Shown: one piece after another, positions 43,677 to 52,053 of the stretch
Layout of the letters: each line of letters starts with the position of its first letter
Position numbering within the stretch: position 1 is the first letter of the stretch
Assembly (NCBI RefSeq): GCF_001663775.1
Contig: NZ_KV467169.1
Coordinates: forward strand, 348,713-412,712
Length of the DNA stretch: 64,000 nt
Direction: 5' to 3'
From: Arthrobacter sp. B6
Lineage (GTDB): Bacteria > Actinomycetota > Actinomycetes > Actinomycetales > Micrococcaceae
Notes under the pieces: model-generated
Database searches by the model: none
Told to the model about the DNA's origin: nothing
Seen by the model: the letters and a program-made list of their open reading frames with translations, nothing else
Translations under genes and position numbers: made by a program

Positions 43677-43717
43677 CCGGCCGGCAGCTCCCAGAGTAGC
43701 GGGGAACTGCCGGCCGG
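43677..43717. terminator. Hairpin between gnd and the SDR gene
   Basis: Perfect 11-bp arms CCGGCCGGCAG / CTGCCGGCCGG with a 19-nt loop, no U tract. It lies 55 nt after the gnd stop and is followed by a tandem repeat of ACTGTGCTGT (43730-43754). It could terminate gnd (-). Confidence 0.55.
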
Positions 43718-43772
43718 CGTTGTCTCAGGACTGTGCTGTCCCAGTACTGTGCTGTAAGGCGTTAGCCGATGG

Positions 43773-45209
43773 CTAGTGCGTGTCTACAGCTTCAATCTCG
43801 GACTTGTCTTCGCCCCACAGGGTGTGGAAGGTGCCCTCGGCGTCAACACGGCCGTAGGTGTGGGCTCCGAAGAGGTCGCGCTGGCCCTGGATCAGGGCGG
43901 CGGCGACGCGCTTGCGGCGCAGGCCGTCGTAGTACGCGAGCGAGGACGAGAAGACCGGCACGGGAATGCCCAGCTGGACGGCTGTGGCGACCACCCGGCG
44001 CCACGCGGGCAGGACCTCGGCGATGGCCTTGGTGAAGGCCGGTGCGAACAGCAGGTTGGCCGGCTTCTCTTCTGCGGCGTAAGCCTTGGTGATGTCTTTG
44101 AGCAGCTCAGCGCGGATGATGCAGCCTGCACGCCACAGGGAGGCAATCTCGTCCAGCTTGAGATCCCAGCCATATTCCTTGGCGGCGGACGTCAGCATGT
44201 CCAGGCCCTGGGCATAGGAGACCAGCTTGGAGGCGTACAGCGCCTGGCGGACGTCCTCGACAAAGGTGTCGGGGATTTCCACGGAGGCTTCCTCGCCGGC
44301 CAGCAGTTCCTGGCCGAGCCTGCGCTGTTCAGCCTGGGAGGAGAGGGCGCGGGCGAACACGGACTCGGCGATTCCGGAGACCGGGGAACCGAGTTCAAGG
44401 GCGGAAATGACCGTCCAGCGTCCGGTACCCTTCTGACCTGCAGCATCAACCACGACATCAACGAACGGTTTGCCCGTCTTGGCGTCAACGTGGCCCAGGA
44501 CCTCGGCGGAGATTTCAATCAGGAAGGACGACAGGTCCCCCTTGTTCCACTCGGTGAAGATCTTGGCCTGCTCGGCCGGCTCGATGCCTGCACCCGAGCG
44601 GAGGAGGTCGAATGCTTCACCGATAACCTGCATGTCGGCGTATTCGATGCCGTTGTGGACCATCTTGACGAAGTGGCCGGCGCCGTCGGTGCCAATCCAG
44701 GCGCAGCAGGGCTCGCCGTCGACCTTGGCGGAAATCTTCTCCAGCAGCGGGCCGAGGGCGTCATAGGACTCTTTCGAGCCGCCCGGCATAATCGACGGAC
44801 CGTTCAGGGCGCCTTCTTCACCGCCGGACACGCCGACGCCCACGAAGTGCAGGTCCTTCTTGGCCAGCGCGGCTTCGCGGCGGCGGGTGTCCTCGTAGTG
44901 CGAGTTGCCGGCGTCGATGATGATGTCGCCGGCTTCCAGCAGGGGCTCCAGCTGCTCGATGACCGAGTCGACCGGTTTGCCGGCCTTGACCATGATCAGT
45001 ACGCGGCGCGGCTTCTCCAGCGAGTCAACCAGTTCCTGCAGGGTCTCGGTCCGGACGAAGTCGCCGTCCGTGCCGTGCTTTTCCAGCAGTGCGTCAGTCT
45101 TTTCTACCGACCGGTTGTGCAGGGCAACGGTAAAGCCATTCCGGGCCAGGTTACGCGCCAGGTTGGCTCCCATCACCGCAAGGCCGGTGACACCGATGTG
45201 TGCTGACAT
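43773..45209 (-). CDS. gnd: 6-phosphogluconate dehydrogenase, decarboxylating
   Basis: 478 residues from ATG at 45209 (MSAHIGVTGLAVMGANLARN). It converts 6-phosphogluconate to ribulose-5-phosphate, making NADPH. The cofactor fold GLAVMGANLARN, HNRS (NADP-type), the substrate motifs GVSGGEEGAL near residue 130 and KMVHNGIEYADMQ near 190, and the late helix DLFGAHTYGR are present. It is the long tetrameric/dimeric form. The gene is divergent from a GntR/FCD regulator. Confidence 0.97.
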   Translation of the reverse strand: MSAHIGVTGLAVMGANLARNLARNGFTVALHNRSVEKTDALLEKHGTDGDFVRTETLQELVDSLEKPRRVLIMVKAGKPVDSVIEQLEPLLEAGDIIIDAGNSHYEDTRRREAALAKKDLHFVGVGVSGGEEGALNGPSIMPGGSKESYDALGPLLEKISAKVDGEPCCAWIGTDGAGHFVKMVHNGIEYADMQVIGEAFDLLRSGAGIEPAEQAKIFTEWNKGDLSSFLIEISAEVLGHVDAKTGKPFVDVVVDAAGQKGTGRWTVISALELGSPVSGIAESVFARALSSQAEQRRLGQELLAGEEASVEIPDTFVEDVRQALYASKLVSYAQGLDMLTSAAKEYGWDLKLDEIASLWRAGCIIRAELLKDITKAYAAEEKPANLLFAPAFTKAIAEVLPAWRRVVATAVQLGIPVPVFSSSLAYYDGLRRKRVAAALIQGQRDLFGAHTYGRVDAEGTFHTLWGEDKSEIEAVDTH

Positions 45210-45452
45210 CAAAAACTCCAATTCATTTCTGTGCAATGGATGTGCAAGGTGGCCCCGCATGGGCTGCGGAGCGAGCAGTTACGAACCAAGGGATCCGAAT
45301 AAAGCATATATATTCCGACGGCTTCGGGAAAGTGGCGCCCACTTTGTGGAATGCCGCGTGCTTCTGCCGGTGTCGGACGCCGTTCCCCAGGGGGGGCCGT
45401 GGCAATCCTTGCTGGCAGCACCAGGGCCAAGAATCGCATTAGGCTTATCTTC

Positions 45453-46181
45453 ATGTCGACCAGCCTGCACCACCGTGCCATTGAGAATCTTGGCACCCGT
45501 ATTGTGGCCGGCGATCTTCCCGCTGGCCACATCATGCTGGCAGAGCAGCTGGAGGACGAGCTCAAGGTCTCCCGTTCGGTGATCCGCGAGGCAGTGCGCG
45601 TGCTGCAGTCCCTGGGACTTGTTGAAACCACCAAGCGCGTGGGTATCCGCGTCCTTCCGTCCAGCAGCTGGAATCCTTTCGACTCCCAGGTGATCCGCTG
45701 GCGGCTGTCCAGCAACGGCAGGGGCGCACAGCTGCGGTCACTTGCCGAGCTGCGTTCCGCCGTCGAGCCGGCGGCTGCAGAGCTGGCCGCCCTCAATGCG
45801 CCGGCCCGCCTTCGCCGGGAACTGGTGGACATTGCCCATGACCTGCGCGACGCCGGCCACGCCGGGGACGTCCCGCGGTTCCTGGAACTGGACATCGCCT
45901 TCCATTCTGTTCTCCTCTCCGGGTCCGGAAACGAAATGTTTGCAAACCTCATGGGCCAGGTGGCCGAAACGCTGACGGGCCGGACCGTACACGGTCTGAT
46001 GCCGGACCACCCCCATGAGGCGGCACTGCAGTGGCATGTTGATCTCGCCGAAGCGGTGGCCGCCGGGGACGCCCCCGCAGCCAGGGCGGCGTCGGAGAGG
46101 ATCATGCGCCGCACCATGTCGCGGATGTCCAAAACCTGGACGGACCAGCCGAGGGTTTTCATCCCCGTCCGCCGGGACTGA
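45453..46181 (+). CDS. GntR-family (FCD) transcriptional regulator, probable gluconate regulator
   Basis: 242 residues from ATG at 45453. The winged-helix domain has ENLGTRIVAGDLPAGHIMLA and the recognition helix VSRSVIREAVRVLQSLG. The FCD effector domain has the metal-site residues in LELDIAFHSVLLSGSGN near 150 and HPHEAALQWHVDLAEAV near 199. It is divergent from gnd. The 244-nt gap has an imperfect inverted repeat GAATA-N9-TATTC at 45297-45315. It probably senses gluconate or a phosphorylated derivative. Confidence 0.88.
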   Translation: MSTSLHHRAIENLGTRIVAGDLPAGHIMLAEQLEDELKVSRSVIREAVRVLQSLGLVETTKRVGIRVLPSSSWNPFDSQVIRWRLSSNGRGAQLRSLAELRSAVEPAAAELAALNAPARLRRELVDIAHDLRDAGHAGDVPRFLELDIAFHSVLLSGSGNEMFANLMGQVAETLTGRTVHGLMPDHPHEAALQWHVDLAEAVAAGDAPAARAASERIMRRTMSRMSKTWTDQPRVFIPVRRD

Positions 46182-46236
46182 GCGCGAACGTACACTTGAG
46201 GCCCTGCGGGCAGGGCCTCAAGTGTACGTTCGCGCT
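46181..46236. repeat. 56-bp near-perfect palindrome after gntR
   Basis: Two perfect 27-nt arms starting AGCGCGAACGTACACTTGAG, separated by 2 nt. The first base is the last base of the gntR stop codon, and the idonate dehydrogenase stop lies 9 nt beyond the other end. No T run follows on the minus side; GGACTTTTCT follows on the plus side. It could work as a terminator or as a REP-type element. Confidence 0.85.
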
Positions 46237-46244
46237 GGACTTTT

Positions 46245-47354
46245 CTAGTTGGGGCCGAAGCTGAGGAGTACTTTTCCTGATTCTGCCGAGTTCCGCGCGA
46301 CGTCGAAGGCTTCGAGGGCCTGGGCCAGCGGAAAGTCGTGGGTGATGACGGGGTCGATCTGGAGCGAGCCGTCGGCCAGCGCCGTGATGACGTCGTCGAT
46401 CTCGTCGTTGAAGCGGAAGGAGCCTTTGAGGTCGAGTTCGCGGGTGATGGCCAGCGAGATCAGGACCGGCTGGGGCCCCGATGGCAGGAGCCCGACCATG
46501 ACCACCGTCCCGCCGCGGGCCGCGCCCTGGATCGCGGAGGCCAGCCCGTGATGGTTGCCGGAGGATTCAATCACGACGTCGGCCTGCACCGCCGCGATCG
46601 CGCCCGCATCACCGGCGGTGATCACCTCGTCCGCCCCGACCGCTTGGGCGATCTCCAGCGGTTTGGTGTGCATGTCCACGGCGGTGATCCGGGCCGCGCC
46701 GGCCCGTTTCAGGACCGCGACCACCAGCGCGCCGATGGGCCCGGACCCGATCACCAGTGCCGTCTTGCCCTGAACGTCCCCGGCCCGGGCCACCGCGTGC
46801 CAGGCCACCGAGGCAGGCTCGATCAGTGCCGCGGTCCGCAGATCCAGGCCCGCGGGCAGGACCCGCAGCATCCGGGTGGGCAGGTTCACGTACCGGGCGA
46901 ACGCCCCGTCGGTATGCGGGAAGCGGGCAGCGCTGCCCAGATAGGTGCAGCCCGGCGAGAGGTTGGGCCGGTCCGCCGGGTACCGGACGTCCCCGGCGCC
47001 AGGGCCGGGCGTCGCCGGATGCACAGCCACCGGCGTTTCCGCGGCGGGACCTGTGCCGTCCGCCGCGGCACGGACCACGACGCCCACGATTTCGTGTCCG
47101 AGCACCAGCGGCGCCTTCAGGACGGACTCCCCCGCCGCACCATGGAGCCAGTAGTGCAGGTCCGAGCCGCAAATGCCGCCATAGGCTACCTCAACCACAG
47201 CCTGGTCCGGGGCTGGTGGAGTCAAAGGGAAGTCCTCGATGCGCAGGTCACCGGCAGCGTGCGCCACCACCGCCAGGCCCGAAACCGGCAGGACCGCCCC
47301 GGGGACGGCTGACTCTGGGACTTCCGACCCGGGCAGGACAGTATTCTCCGTCAT
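46245..47354 (-). CDS. Zinc-dependent alcohol dehydrogenase, L-idonate 5-dehydrogenase type
   Basis: 369 residues from ATG at 47354, MDR superfamily. The catalytic zinc ligands are in GICGSDLHYW (Cys) and LGHEIVGVVV (His-Glu). The structural-zinc loop that normally has four Cys is replaced by an acid/Pro-rich segment with one Cys (LSPGCTY). The Rossmann motif is VIGSGPIGALV. It resembles L-idonate dehydrogenases, which interconvert L-idonate and 5-keto-gluconate. The start overlaps the preceding SDR stop by 1 nt. Confidence 0.88.
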   Translation of the reverse strand: MTENTVLPGSEVPESAVPGAVLPVSGLAVVAHAAGDLRIEDFPLTPPAPDQAVVEVAYGGICGSDLHYWLHGAAGESVLKAPLVLGHEIVGVVVRAAADGTGPAAETPVAVHPATPGPGAGDVRYPADRPNLSPGCTYLGSAARFPHTDGAFARYVNLPTRMLRVLPAGLDLRTAALIEPASVAWHAVARAGDVQGKTALVIGSGPIGALVVAVLKRAGAARITAVDMHTKPLEIAQAVGADEVITAGDAGAIAAVQADVVIESSGNHHGLASAIQGAARGGTVVMVGLLPSGPQPVLISLAITRELDLKGSFRFNDEIDDVITALADGSLQIDPVITHDFPLAQALEAFDVARNSAESGKVLLSFGPN

Positions 47355-48124
47355 CAGACCACCACCGTCATTCCGCCGTCGATAAAGATCGTCTGGCCGT
47401 TCACGAAGTCCGAGCCGCTGGAAGCCAGCCACACCGCCGGGCCGGCCAGGTCCTGCACCGTGCCCCAACGGTTCGCCGGGGTCCGGCCCAGGATCCAGGA
47501 ATTGAACTGCTCATCATCCACCAGGTTCTGCGTCATCTCCGTATGGATGTACCCCGGCGCGATCCCATTAATCTGCAGTCCCGATCCCGCCCACTCCGCC
47601 GTCATGGCCCGCGTCAGGTTCCGCAGCCCGCCCTTCGCCGCGACATACGGCGCGATCGTCGGGCGGGCCAGATCCGTCTGCACCGAACAGATGTTGACGA
47701 TCTTGCCGTGCCCCCGCGGAATCATATGCCGCGCCGCCTCGCGGCCCACCAAAAACGCGCTCGTCAGGTCCGTCGTGATCACCCGGTCCCAGTCGGCGAC
47801 GTCAAGGTCCAGCATGGGCACCCTGTGCTGGATCCCGGCGTTGTTCACCAGAATCTCCAACGGACCAACATGCGCCTCCACCCACGACACACCCCGCGCC
47901 GCCTCGGCGTCGGACGTAACATCAAACGCGATGCTGTGCACCCGGCCCGGCGCGAACTCCGCAGCCATCACCGCCTCAGCCGCCTTAAGCCGCCCCGGGT
48001 TGACACCGTTCAACACCACCGTCGCACCCGCGTCGGCCAAAGCCCGCGCCAGCGCATTGCCAATCCCCCGGCTCGAACCCGTCACCAGCGCAACCCGCCC
48101 GGTCAAATCAAAAAGTGAACTCAC
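47354..48124 (-). CDS. idnO: SDR-family gluconate 5-dehydrogenase-like protein
   Basis: 256 residues from GTG at 48124 (MSSLFDLTGRVALVTGSSRG), 2 nt after the preceding stop. The cofactor motif GSSRGIGNA, the NNAGIQHR strand, the Ser in NICSVQTDL and the Y-x3-K in YVAAKGGLRNLTR are present. It would reduce 5-keto-gluconate to gluconate, so with the idonate dehydrogenase it links L-idonate to gluconate and then to Gnd. It lies in a three-gene operon. Confidence 0.88.
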   Translation of the reverse strand: MSSLFDLTGRVALVTGSSRGIGNALARALADAGATVVLNGVNPGRLKAAEAVMAAEFAPGRVHSIAFDVTSDAEAARGVSWVEAHVGPLEILVNNAGIQHRVPMLDLDVADWDRVITTDLTSAFLVGREAARHMIPRGHGKIVNICSVQTDLARPTIAPYVAAKGGLRNLTRAMTAEWAGSGLQINGIAPGYIHTEMTQNLVDDEQFNSWILGRTPANRWGTVQDLAGPAVWLASSGSDFVNGQTIFIDGGMTVVV

Positions 48125-48126
48125 GC

Positions 48127-49050
48127 TCAGACTGTCCCTTCCATTACGCTGCCCCATTGTGCATCGCTGACTTGTGAAATTGTTTGGCGGACCACTGCAA
48201 TATCGCGGTCGCCAAGGCCCTGGCGTTTGAGTTCCGCATAGAGCTCCGCGGCAGCAGTCGCCATTGGCACCGCCACACCAGCCCTTCCGGCTGAGTCGAG
48301 GACAAAGGAAAGGTCCTTGTGCATGAACTTCGCCGGTCCGGTGGGCGAATAGTCCTTACGGACAAGCCGCGGTCCCACAACCTCCAGGATGCGGCTACCC
48401 GCGAGGCCGCCGGCAAGGACCTCGAAGAGTGCTCCGGCATCCATCCCGGAGCGTTCGGCGAGTTCCGCTGCTTCGGCGAGTGCCGCCGTCGTGGTTCCGA
48501 CGATGAGCTGGTTGCAGGCCTTGGCGAGCGACCCGGCTCCCAGTGCTCCCATGTGACGCACGGTGGTTCCCATGGCCCAGAAGAGTGGCTCAAGCCTGCG
48601 GAAGTCAGCGTCGGTGCCGCCGGCCATGATCGCCAGGGTGCCGTCCTCCGCTCCCACCGTTCCGCCACTGACCGGAGCGTCCATCACGGAGGCGCGCCCG
48701 TGGCTTGCCCGCTCCACCTCACGGCCAAACTCCTGGACGCCCGAGGGCGAAACGCTGCTCATGACCACCACGACGGTTCCATCCTGCGGGGGCAGAGTAT
48801 GCCAGCTTTCCAGGAGCCCGGCCGCAACCTCTTTGATAAATGGCAGGTCCGGCAGCATAAAGACGATCACCGGCAGGTCGCGCATATCGGCGACGTCCTC
48901 CGTCCGTCGGCCGCCGAGCTTTTCCAGGTCCGCAAGGGCACCGGACGAGCGGTTCCAAAGCACGACATCCCAGCCGCTTCGCAGGAGACCCGCGGCCATG
49001 GGCTTGCCCATGAGTCCCAGGCCTACAAAGCCTGCAATTTTGTCTTCCAC
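48127..49050 (-). CDS. Beta-hydroxyacid dehydrogenase (GarR/3-hydroxyisobutyrate dehydrogenase family)
   Basis: 307 residues. The cofactor motif is GFVGLGLMGKPMAAGLL, the substrate motif DAPVSGGTVGAEDG near residue 122, and the catalytic Lys is in GSLAKACNQLIVG near residue 175. Family members reduce tartronate semialdehyde or oxidise hydroxy acids such as threonate. It is first in the operon with the gluconate and idonate dehydrogenases. The exact substrate is open. Confidence 0.88.
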   Translation of the reverse strand: MEDKIAGFVGLGLMGKPMAAGLLRSGWDVVLWNRSSGALADLEKLGGRRTEDVADMRDLPVIVFMLPDLPFIKEVAAGLLESWHTLPPQDGTVVVVMSSVSPSGVQEFGREVERASHGRASVMDAPVSGGTVGAEDGTLAIMAGGTDADFRRLEPLFWAMGTTVRHMGALGAGSLAKACNQLIVGTTTAALAEAAELAERSGMDAGALFEVLAGGLAGSRILEVVGPRLVRKDYSPTGPAKFMHKDLSFVLDSAGRAGVAVPMATAAAELYAELKRQGLGDRDIAVVRQTISQVSDAQWGSVMEGTV

Positions 49051-49093
49051 GCTTGGCGCCGCCTCACATCGTTGTGGTTAATGAAAAGAATTC

Positions 49094-49130
49094 TGTTCAA
49101 TATCCTAGCCGCTATTCAGTATGATGAACA
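49094..49130. promoter_or_regulatory. Putative IclR-type site in the divergent promoter
   Basis: TGTTCAATAT (49094-49103) and the inverted TGAACA (49125-49130) lie between the two divergent dehydrogenase genes. The same TGTTCA core occurs before the transporter and the IclR gene. Confidence 0.45.
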
Positions 49131-50185
49131 CTATGATGCCTGAAACAATCGTCGCCATCGCCGTCCCGCTCGAAGCTGAGCTCGTGGACAGCATCCGCGC
49201 CGTAGACCCTTCTGTCACCGTCCTCTACGAACCCAACCTGCTGCCGCCGGAGCGTTTCCCGGCAGACCACTCGGGCGATCCCGATTTCCGCCGGACGCCT
49301 GAGCAGGAAGCGCGCTATTGGTCCACGCTCAACCGGGCGCAGGTTCTCTTCGGCCTACCCAATGAAAGCCCTGCGGGCCTTGCCCGCATTGCGCGTGAAA
49401 ATCCCCGGCTCCAGTGGGTCCACGCCATGGCTGCCGGAGCAGGCGGGGCCGTCAAAGCCTCCGGCCTGGACCAGCAAACCCTGCAGAAGTTCAAGGTGAC
49501 CACATCGGCCGGCGTCCACGCCCTGCCTCTGGCTGAATTCGCGGCGCTGGGAATCCTCAACGGTTTCAAGCGCAGCGCCGAACTTGCGCAGGACCAGGCA
49601 GCCAAGGTGTGGCCCGAGCTGCGGACCCCCACCCGGCTGGTCAGCGGATCCACCCTTGTGATTACGGGGCTGGGAGAGATCGGCCTCGAAACCGCCCGGA
49701 TCGCCCGTGCCCTGGGCATGAAGGTCAGCGGCACGAAACGTACCGTGGAGCCGATCGAAGGAATCGAACGGGTGGCGGACAACGACGGACTGGCCGGACT
49801 GCTGGCCTCCGCGGACGCCGTGGTGAACACCCTGCCCGGGACTGCGTTCACGGAACGGCTGTTTAACCGGGAGGTTTTTTCGGCAATGAAGCCGGGAACG
49901 GTGTTCGTCAACGTGGGGCGCGGCACCGTGGTGGACGAGGAAGCCCTGCTGGAAGCACTGGACAACGGCCAGGTGTCCTACGCCTGCCTGGACGTCTTCG
50001 CCGTGGAACCCCTCCCCCCGGAGAGCCCGCTGTGGAACCACCCCAGGGTCATGGTGTCGCCGCACACCTCGGCGCTCAGCGCGGCGGAAAACCGCCTGAT
50101 CGCCGACCGTTTCTGCAGCAACCTCCGCACCTTCCTCGACGGCGGCGACCTTCCCCACCTCGTTGATACGGTCCACTTCTACTAA
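49121..50185 (+). CDS. D-isomer-specific 2-hydroxyacid dehydrogenase
   Basis: 354 residues; ATGs at 49133 and 49136 are alternative starts and would avoid the putative operator. The NAD-binding motif VITGLGEIGLETARIARALG lies near residue 180. The catalytic Arg is in NVGRGTVVDEEAL near 265, Glu in DVFAVEPLPPESPLW, and His in VSPHTSAL near 313. It would interconvert a D-2-hydroxy acid and a 2-keto acid such as glyoxylate or hydroxypyruvate. It is divergent from the operon with idnO. A terminator follows. Confidence 0.88.
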   Translation: MMNTMMPETIVAIAVPLEAELVDSIRAVDPSVTVLYEPNLLPPERFPADHSGDPDFRRTPEQEARYWSTLNRAQVLFGLPNESPAGLARIARENPRLQWVHAMAAGAGGAVKASGLDQQTLQKFKVTTSAGVHALPLAEFAALGILNGFKRSAELAQDQAAKVWPELRTPTRLVSGSTLVITGLGEIGLETARIARALGMKVSGTKRTVEPIEGIERVADNDGLAGLLASADAVVNTLPGTAFTERLFNREVFSAMKPGTVFVNVGRGTVVDEEALLEALDNGQVSYACLDVFAVEPLPPESPLWNHPRVMVSPHTSALSAAENRLIADRFCSNLRTFLDGGDLPHLVDTVHFY

Positions 50186-50220
50186 AACCCGTTTTCCCTT
50201 ACCGCCAGCCTCTAACAACG

Positions 50221-50267
50221 AGCCCCGGCAGGACTTCCTGGAGACAGGACCCCGGCCGGGGCTCTTT
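50221..50267 (+). terminator. Terminator after the 2-hydroxyacid dehydrogenase
   Basis: AGCCCCGG (50221-50228) pairs with CCGGGGCT (50256-50263), with a bulged inner stem, followed by CTTTGTG. It lies 36 nt after the stop. Confidence 0.65.
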
Positions 50268-50490
50268 GTGTGCCCGCAAACTCTCATGGTCACCTACACC
50301 GCGTGATCATGAATCCCGCGCTTGGACGCATGCCACAGTGCCCCTACGGGGTAGGACCATCCGGCGTTGCTGGCGAGTTCGGAAAGACAGAGGCGCGGTG
50401 ACGTTCCGGGAGTTGTCCGCTTCTCTGTTGGGGCCGACACATCGCCCTGAACTCGTCAGTGCGCCAGCTGCCAGAAACCTGGGCACGCAA

Positions 50491-50524
50491 GCAGGCGGTC
50501 TCCCGTCTCCGGGAGGCCGCCTGC
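50491..50524 (-). terminator. Hairpin after the MFS transporter
   Basis: GCAGGCGG / CCGCCTGC plus an inner CTCCCG/CGGGAG form a long stem with a tiny loop, 18 nt after the transporter stop on the minus strand. The T run after it is weak. Confidence 0.6.
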
Positions 50525-50541
50525 TCTGGCTGCGTGGCCGC

Positions 50542-51891
50542 CTAGCGTGCATCCTCCACGACAACCAGGTCGCGGCCGTTGGTCTCAGGCGTGAAGAACG
50601 TGGTGGCGAAGGAAATCGACGCCAGGATCAGCGAGTACAGCGCAGGAACGAGCCACGAGTGGTTGGTGGCTGCGAGCAGTGCGACGCCGATCATCGGGGC
50701 GAAGCCGCCGGCGAGGACGGCAGAGAGCTCGCGGCTCAGGGCCACGCCAGTGAACCGGTGCTGGGAACCGAAAAGTTCCGGCAACAGCGCGCACTGCGGG
50801 CCGAGCATGGACTGCACGCCCAGGGCGATGCCCACCACCATGACTGTCCAGACCAGCGTGACATTGCCCAACGTCACGAGATAGAACGCCGGCAGTGCGA
50901 TGACGGCCTGGAAGAGGGCGCCGTAGCGGTAGACGGGAACCCGGCCGAACCGGTCGGACAGGGCGCCGAAGGTGACCACCATGATGGCTGCGGCTCCGGC
51001 GGCAATCAGGAGGCCTGTCGGGCCAATAAACTTGTCGCCCGGAAAAATGCCGGCCGGCAGGCTGATAAACGACACCAGCAGCGCCGAGTAGATCGAGGAA
51101 TTTCCATTTTCACCCATTCGCAGGCCAATGCCGATAAGCACGTTCTTTTTGGAGTGCTTCCAGATCTGGCCGACGGGGTTCTTGACCACGGCCTTGTGCT
51201 TTTCGAGCTCCTGGAAGACCGGAGTCTCCTTGAGGCGGAGCCTGATGAAGACGGCGATGACGATAAGGATGACGCTGGCCAGGAAGGGCACCCGCCACAG
51301 CCAGCCCTGCAGGACCTCCTTATCCGCCATTGCCATCAGCGCGAAGGTCCCGGCTCCGAGCAAGGTGCCCAGTTGGATGCCGACAAAGGGCAGCGCTGCA
51401 AAGAAACCACGACGGCGGCGCGGGGCAACCTCGGAGATCAGCGTTGTGGCGCCTGCCTGTTCGGCACCGGCACCCAGGCCCTGGAGGATGCGCAAGGCCA
51501 CCAGCATGACGGCGCCGATCATTCCTGCCTGCTCGAAGGTGGGCAGGAGGCCGATGGCGAAACTGGCCATACCCATCAGGCCGATGGTAAGGATGAGCAC
51601 CATCTTCCGGCCGAAGCGGTCTCCGATGTAGCCGAACACCACACCGCCAAACGGCCGGGCGGCAAAACCCACGCCGTAGGTGGCAAAGGAAGCGATGACC
51701 GCACCGCTTTCGCCCAGCGGCGAAAAGAAGAGAGGTCCAAAAATAAGGGCTGACGCCAGCCCATAAATGTAGAAATCGTAGTACTCAAGTGCAGAGCCTA
51801 CAGAGCTGGCAAGAGTTGCCCTTCGCAGCTGCTCCGGATCGACGGCGGCGCCGTCCACGTCAGTCTGCGGCGATGTAGTACGAGTTGTCAC
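50542..51891 (-). CDS. MHS-family MFS transporter
   Basis: 449 residues. I chose GTG at 51891, with AAGGGAG about 7 nt upstream; a GTG at 51909 gives a 455-residue product. There are 12 predicted transmembrane segments. The MHS hallmark is SSVGSALEYYDFYIYGLAS near the N-terminus, and the MFS motif GYIGDRFGRKMVL lies between TM2 and TM3. A repeated RFGRVPVYRYG follows TM8. The family takes up carboxylates or metabolites such as shikimate, proline/betaine and alpha-ketoglutarate. The neighbours suggest a sugar acid or hydroxy acid. Confidence 0.9.
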   Translation of the reverse strand: MTTRTTSPQTDVDGAAVDPEQLRRATLASSVGSALEYYDFYIYGLASALIFGPLFFSPLGESGAVIASFATYGVGFAARPFGGVVFGYIGDRFGRKMVLILTIGLMGMASFAIGLLPTFEQAGMIGAVMLVALRILQGLGAGAEQAGATTLISEVAPRRRRGFFAALPFVGIQLGTLLGAGTFALMAMADKEVLQGWLWRVPFLASVILIVIAVFIRLRLKETPVFQELEKHKAVVKNPVGQIWKHSKKNVLIGIGLRMGENGNSSIYSALLVSFISLPAGIFPGDKFIGPTGLLIAAGAAAIMVVTFGALSDRFGRVPVYRYGALFQAVIALPAFYLVTLGNVTLVWTVMVVGIALGVQSMLGPQCALLPELFGSQHRFTGVALSRELSAVLAGGFAPMIGVALLAATNHSWLVPALYSLILASISFATTFFTPETNGRDLVVVEDAR

Positions 51892-51966
51892 ATGAACTCC
51901 CTTAAGCACACACCAAGCCCCCGTTGGCCTGGTGGGTTAGCGACGACACCTGCTGTGCGGATCACT

Positions 51967-51994
51967 ATGTTGAACACAGTACAGCAAGTTGAAC
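51967..51994. promoter_or_regulatory. Putative IclR-type sites in the transporter promoter
   Basis: ATGTTGAACA (51967-51976) and AGTTGAACG (51988-51996) are direct TTGAAC repeats 19 bp apart, about two helix turns, and lie 75-100 nt upstream of the transporter start. TGTTCAACAT on the minus strand resembles TGTTCAATAT at 49094. Confidence 0.5.
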
Positions 51995-52053
51995 GCGGTG
52001 CAATAGATCATGCGGACGGTTAACTTCGGTCATGGCCTTTCCGGAGGCCTGCA

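Larger units (their letters stand above)
50186..50541. other. Intergenic region between the 2-hydroxyacid dehydrogenase and the transporter
   Basis: This 356-nt gap holds two hairpins, 50221-50263 and 50491-50524, each facing a convergent gene end. The part between (about 50270-50490) contains only short ORFs with poor codon bias. I see no gene there. Confidence 0.6.

Noticed and set aside
43730..43754. Tandem ACTGTGCTGT as a CRISPR-like or iteron repeat
   Set aside because: Only two short units occur, with no spacer pattern or replication context.
50307..50564. An 85-residue minus-strand open frame in the transporter flank
   Set aside because: It includes the transporter's terminator hairpin and has Arg-rich, non-native composition.
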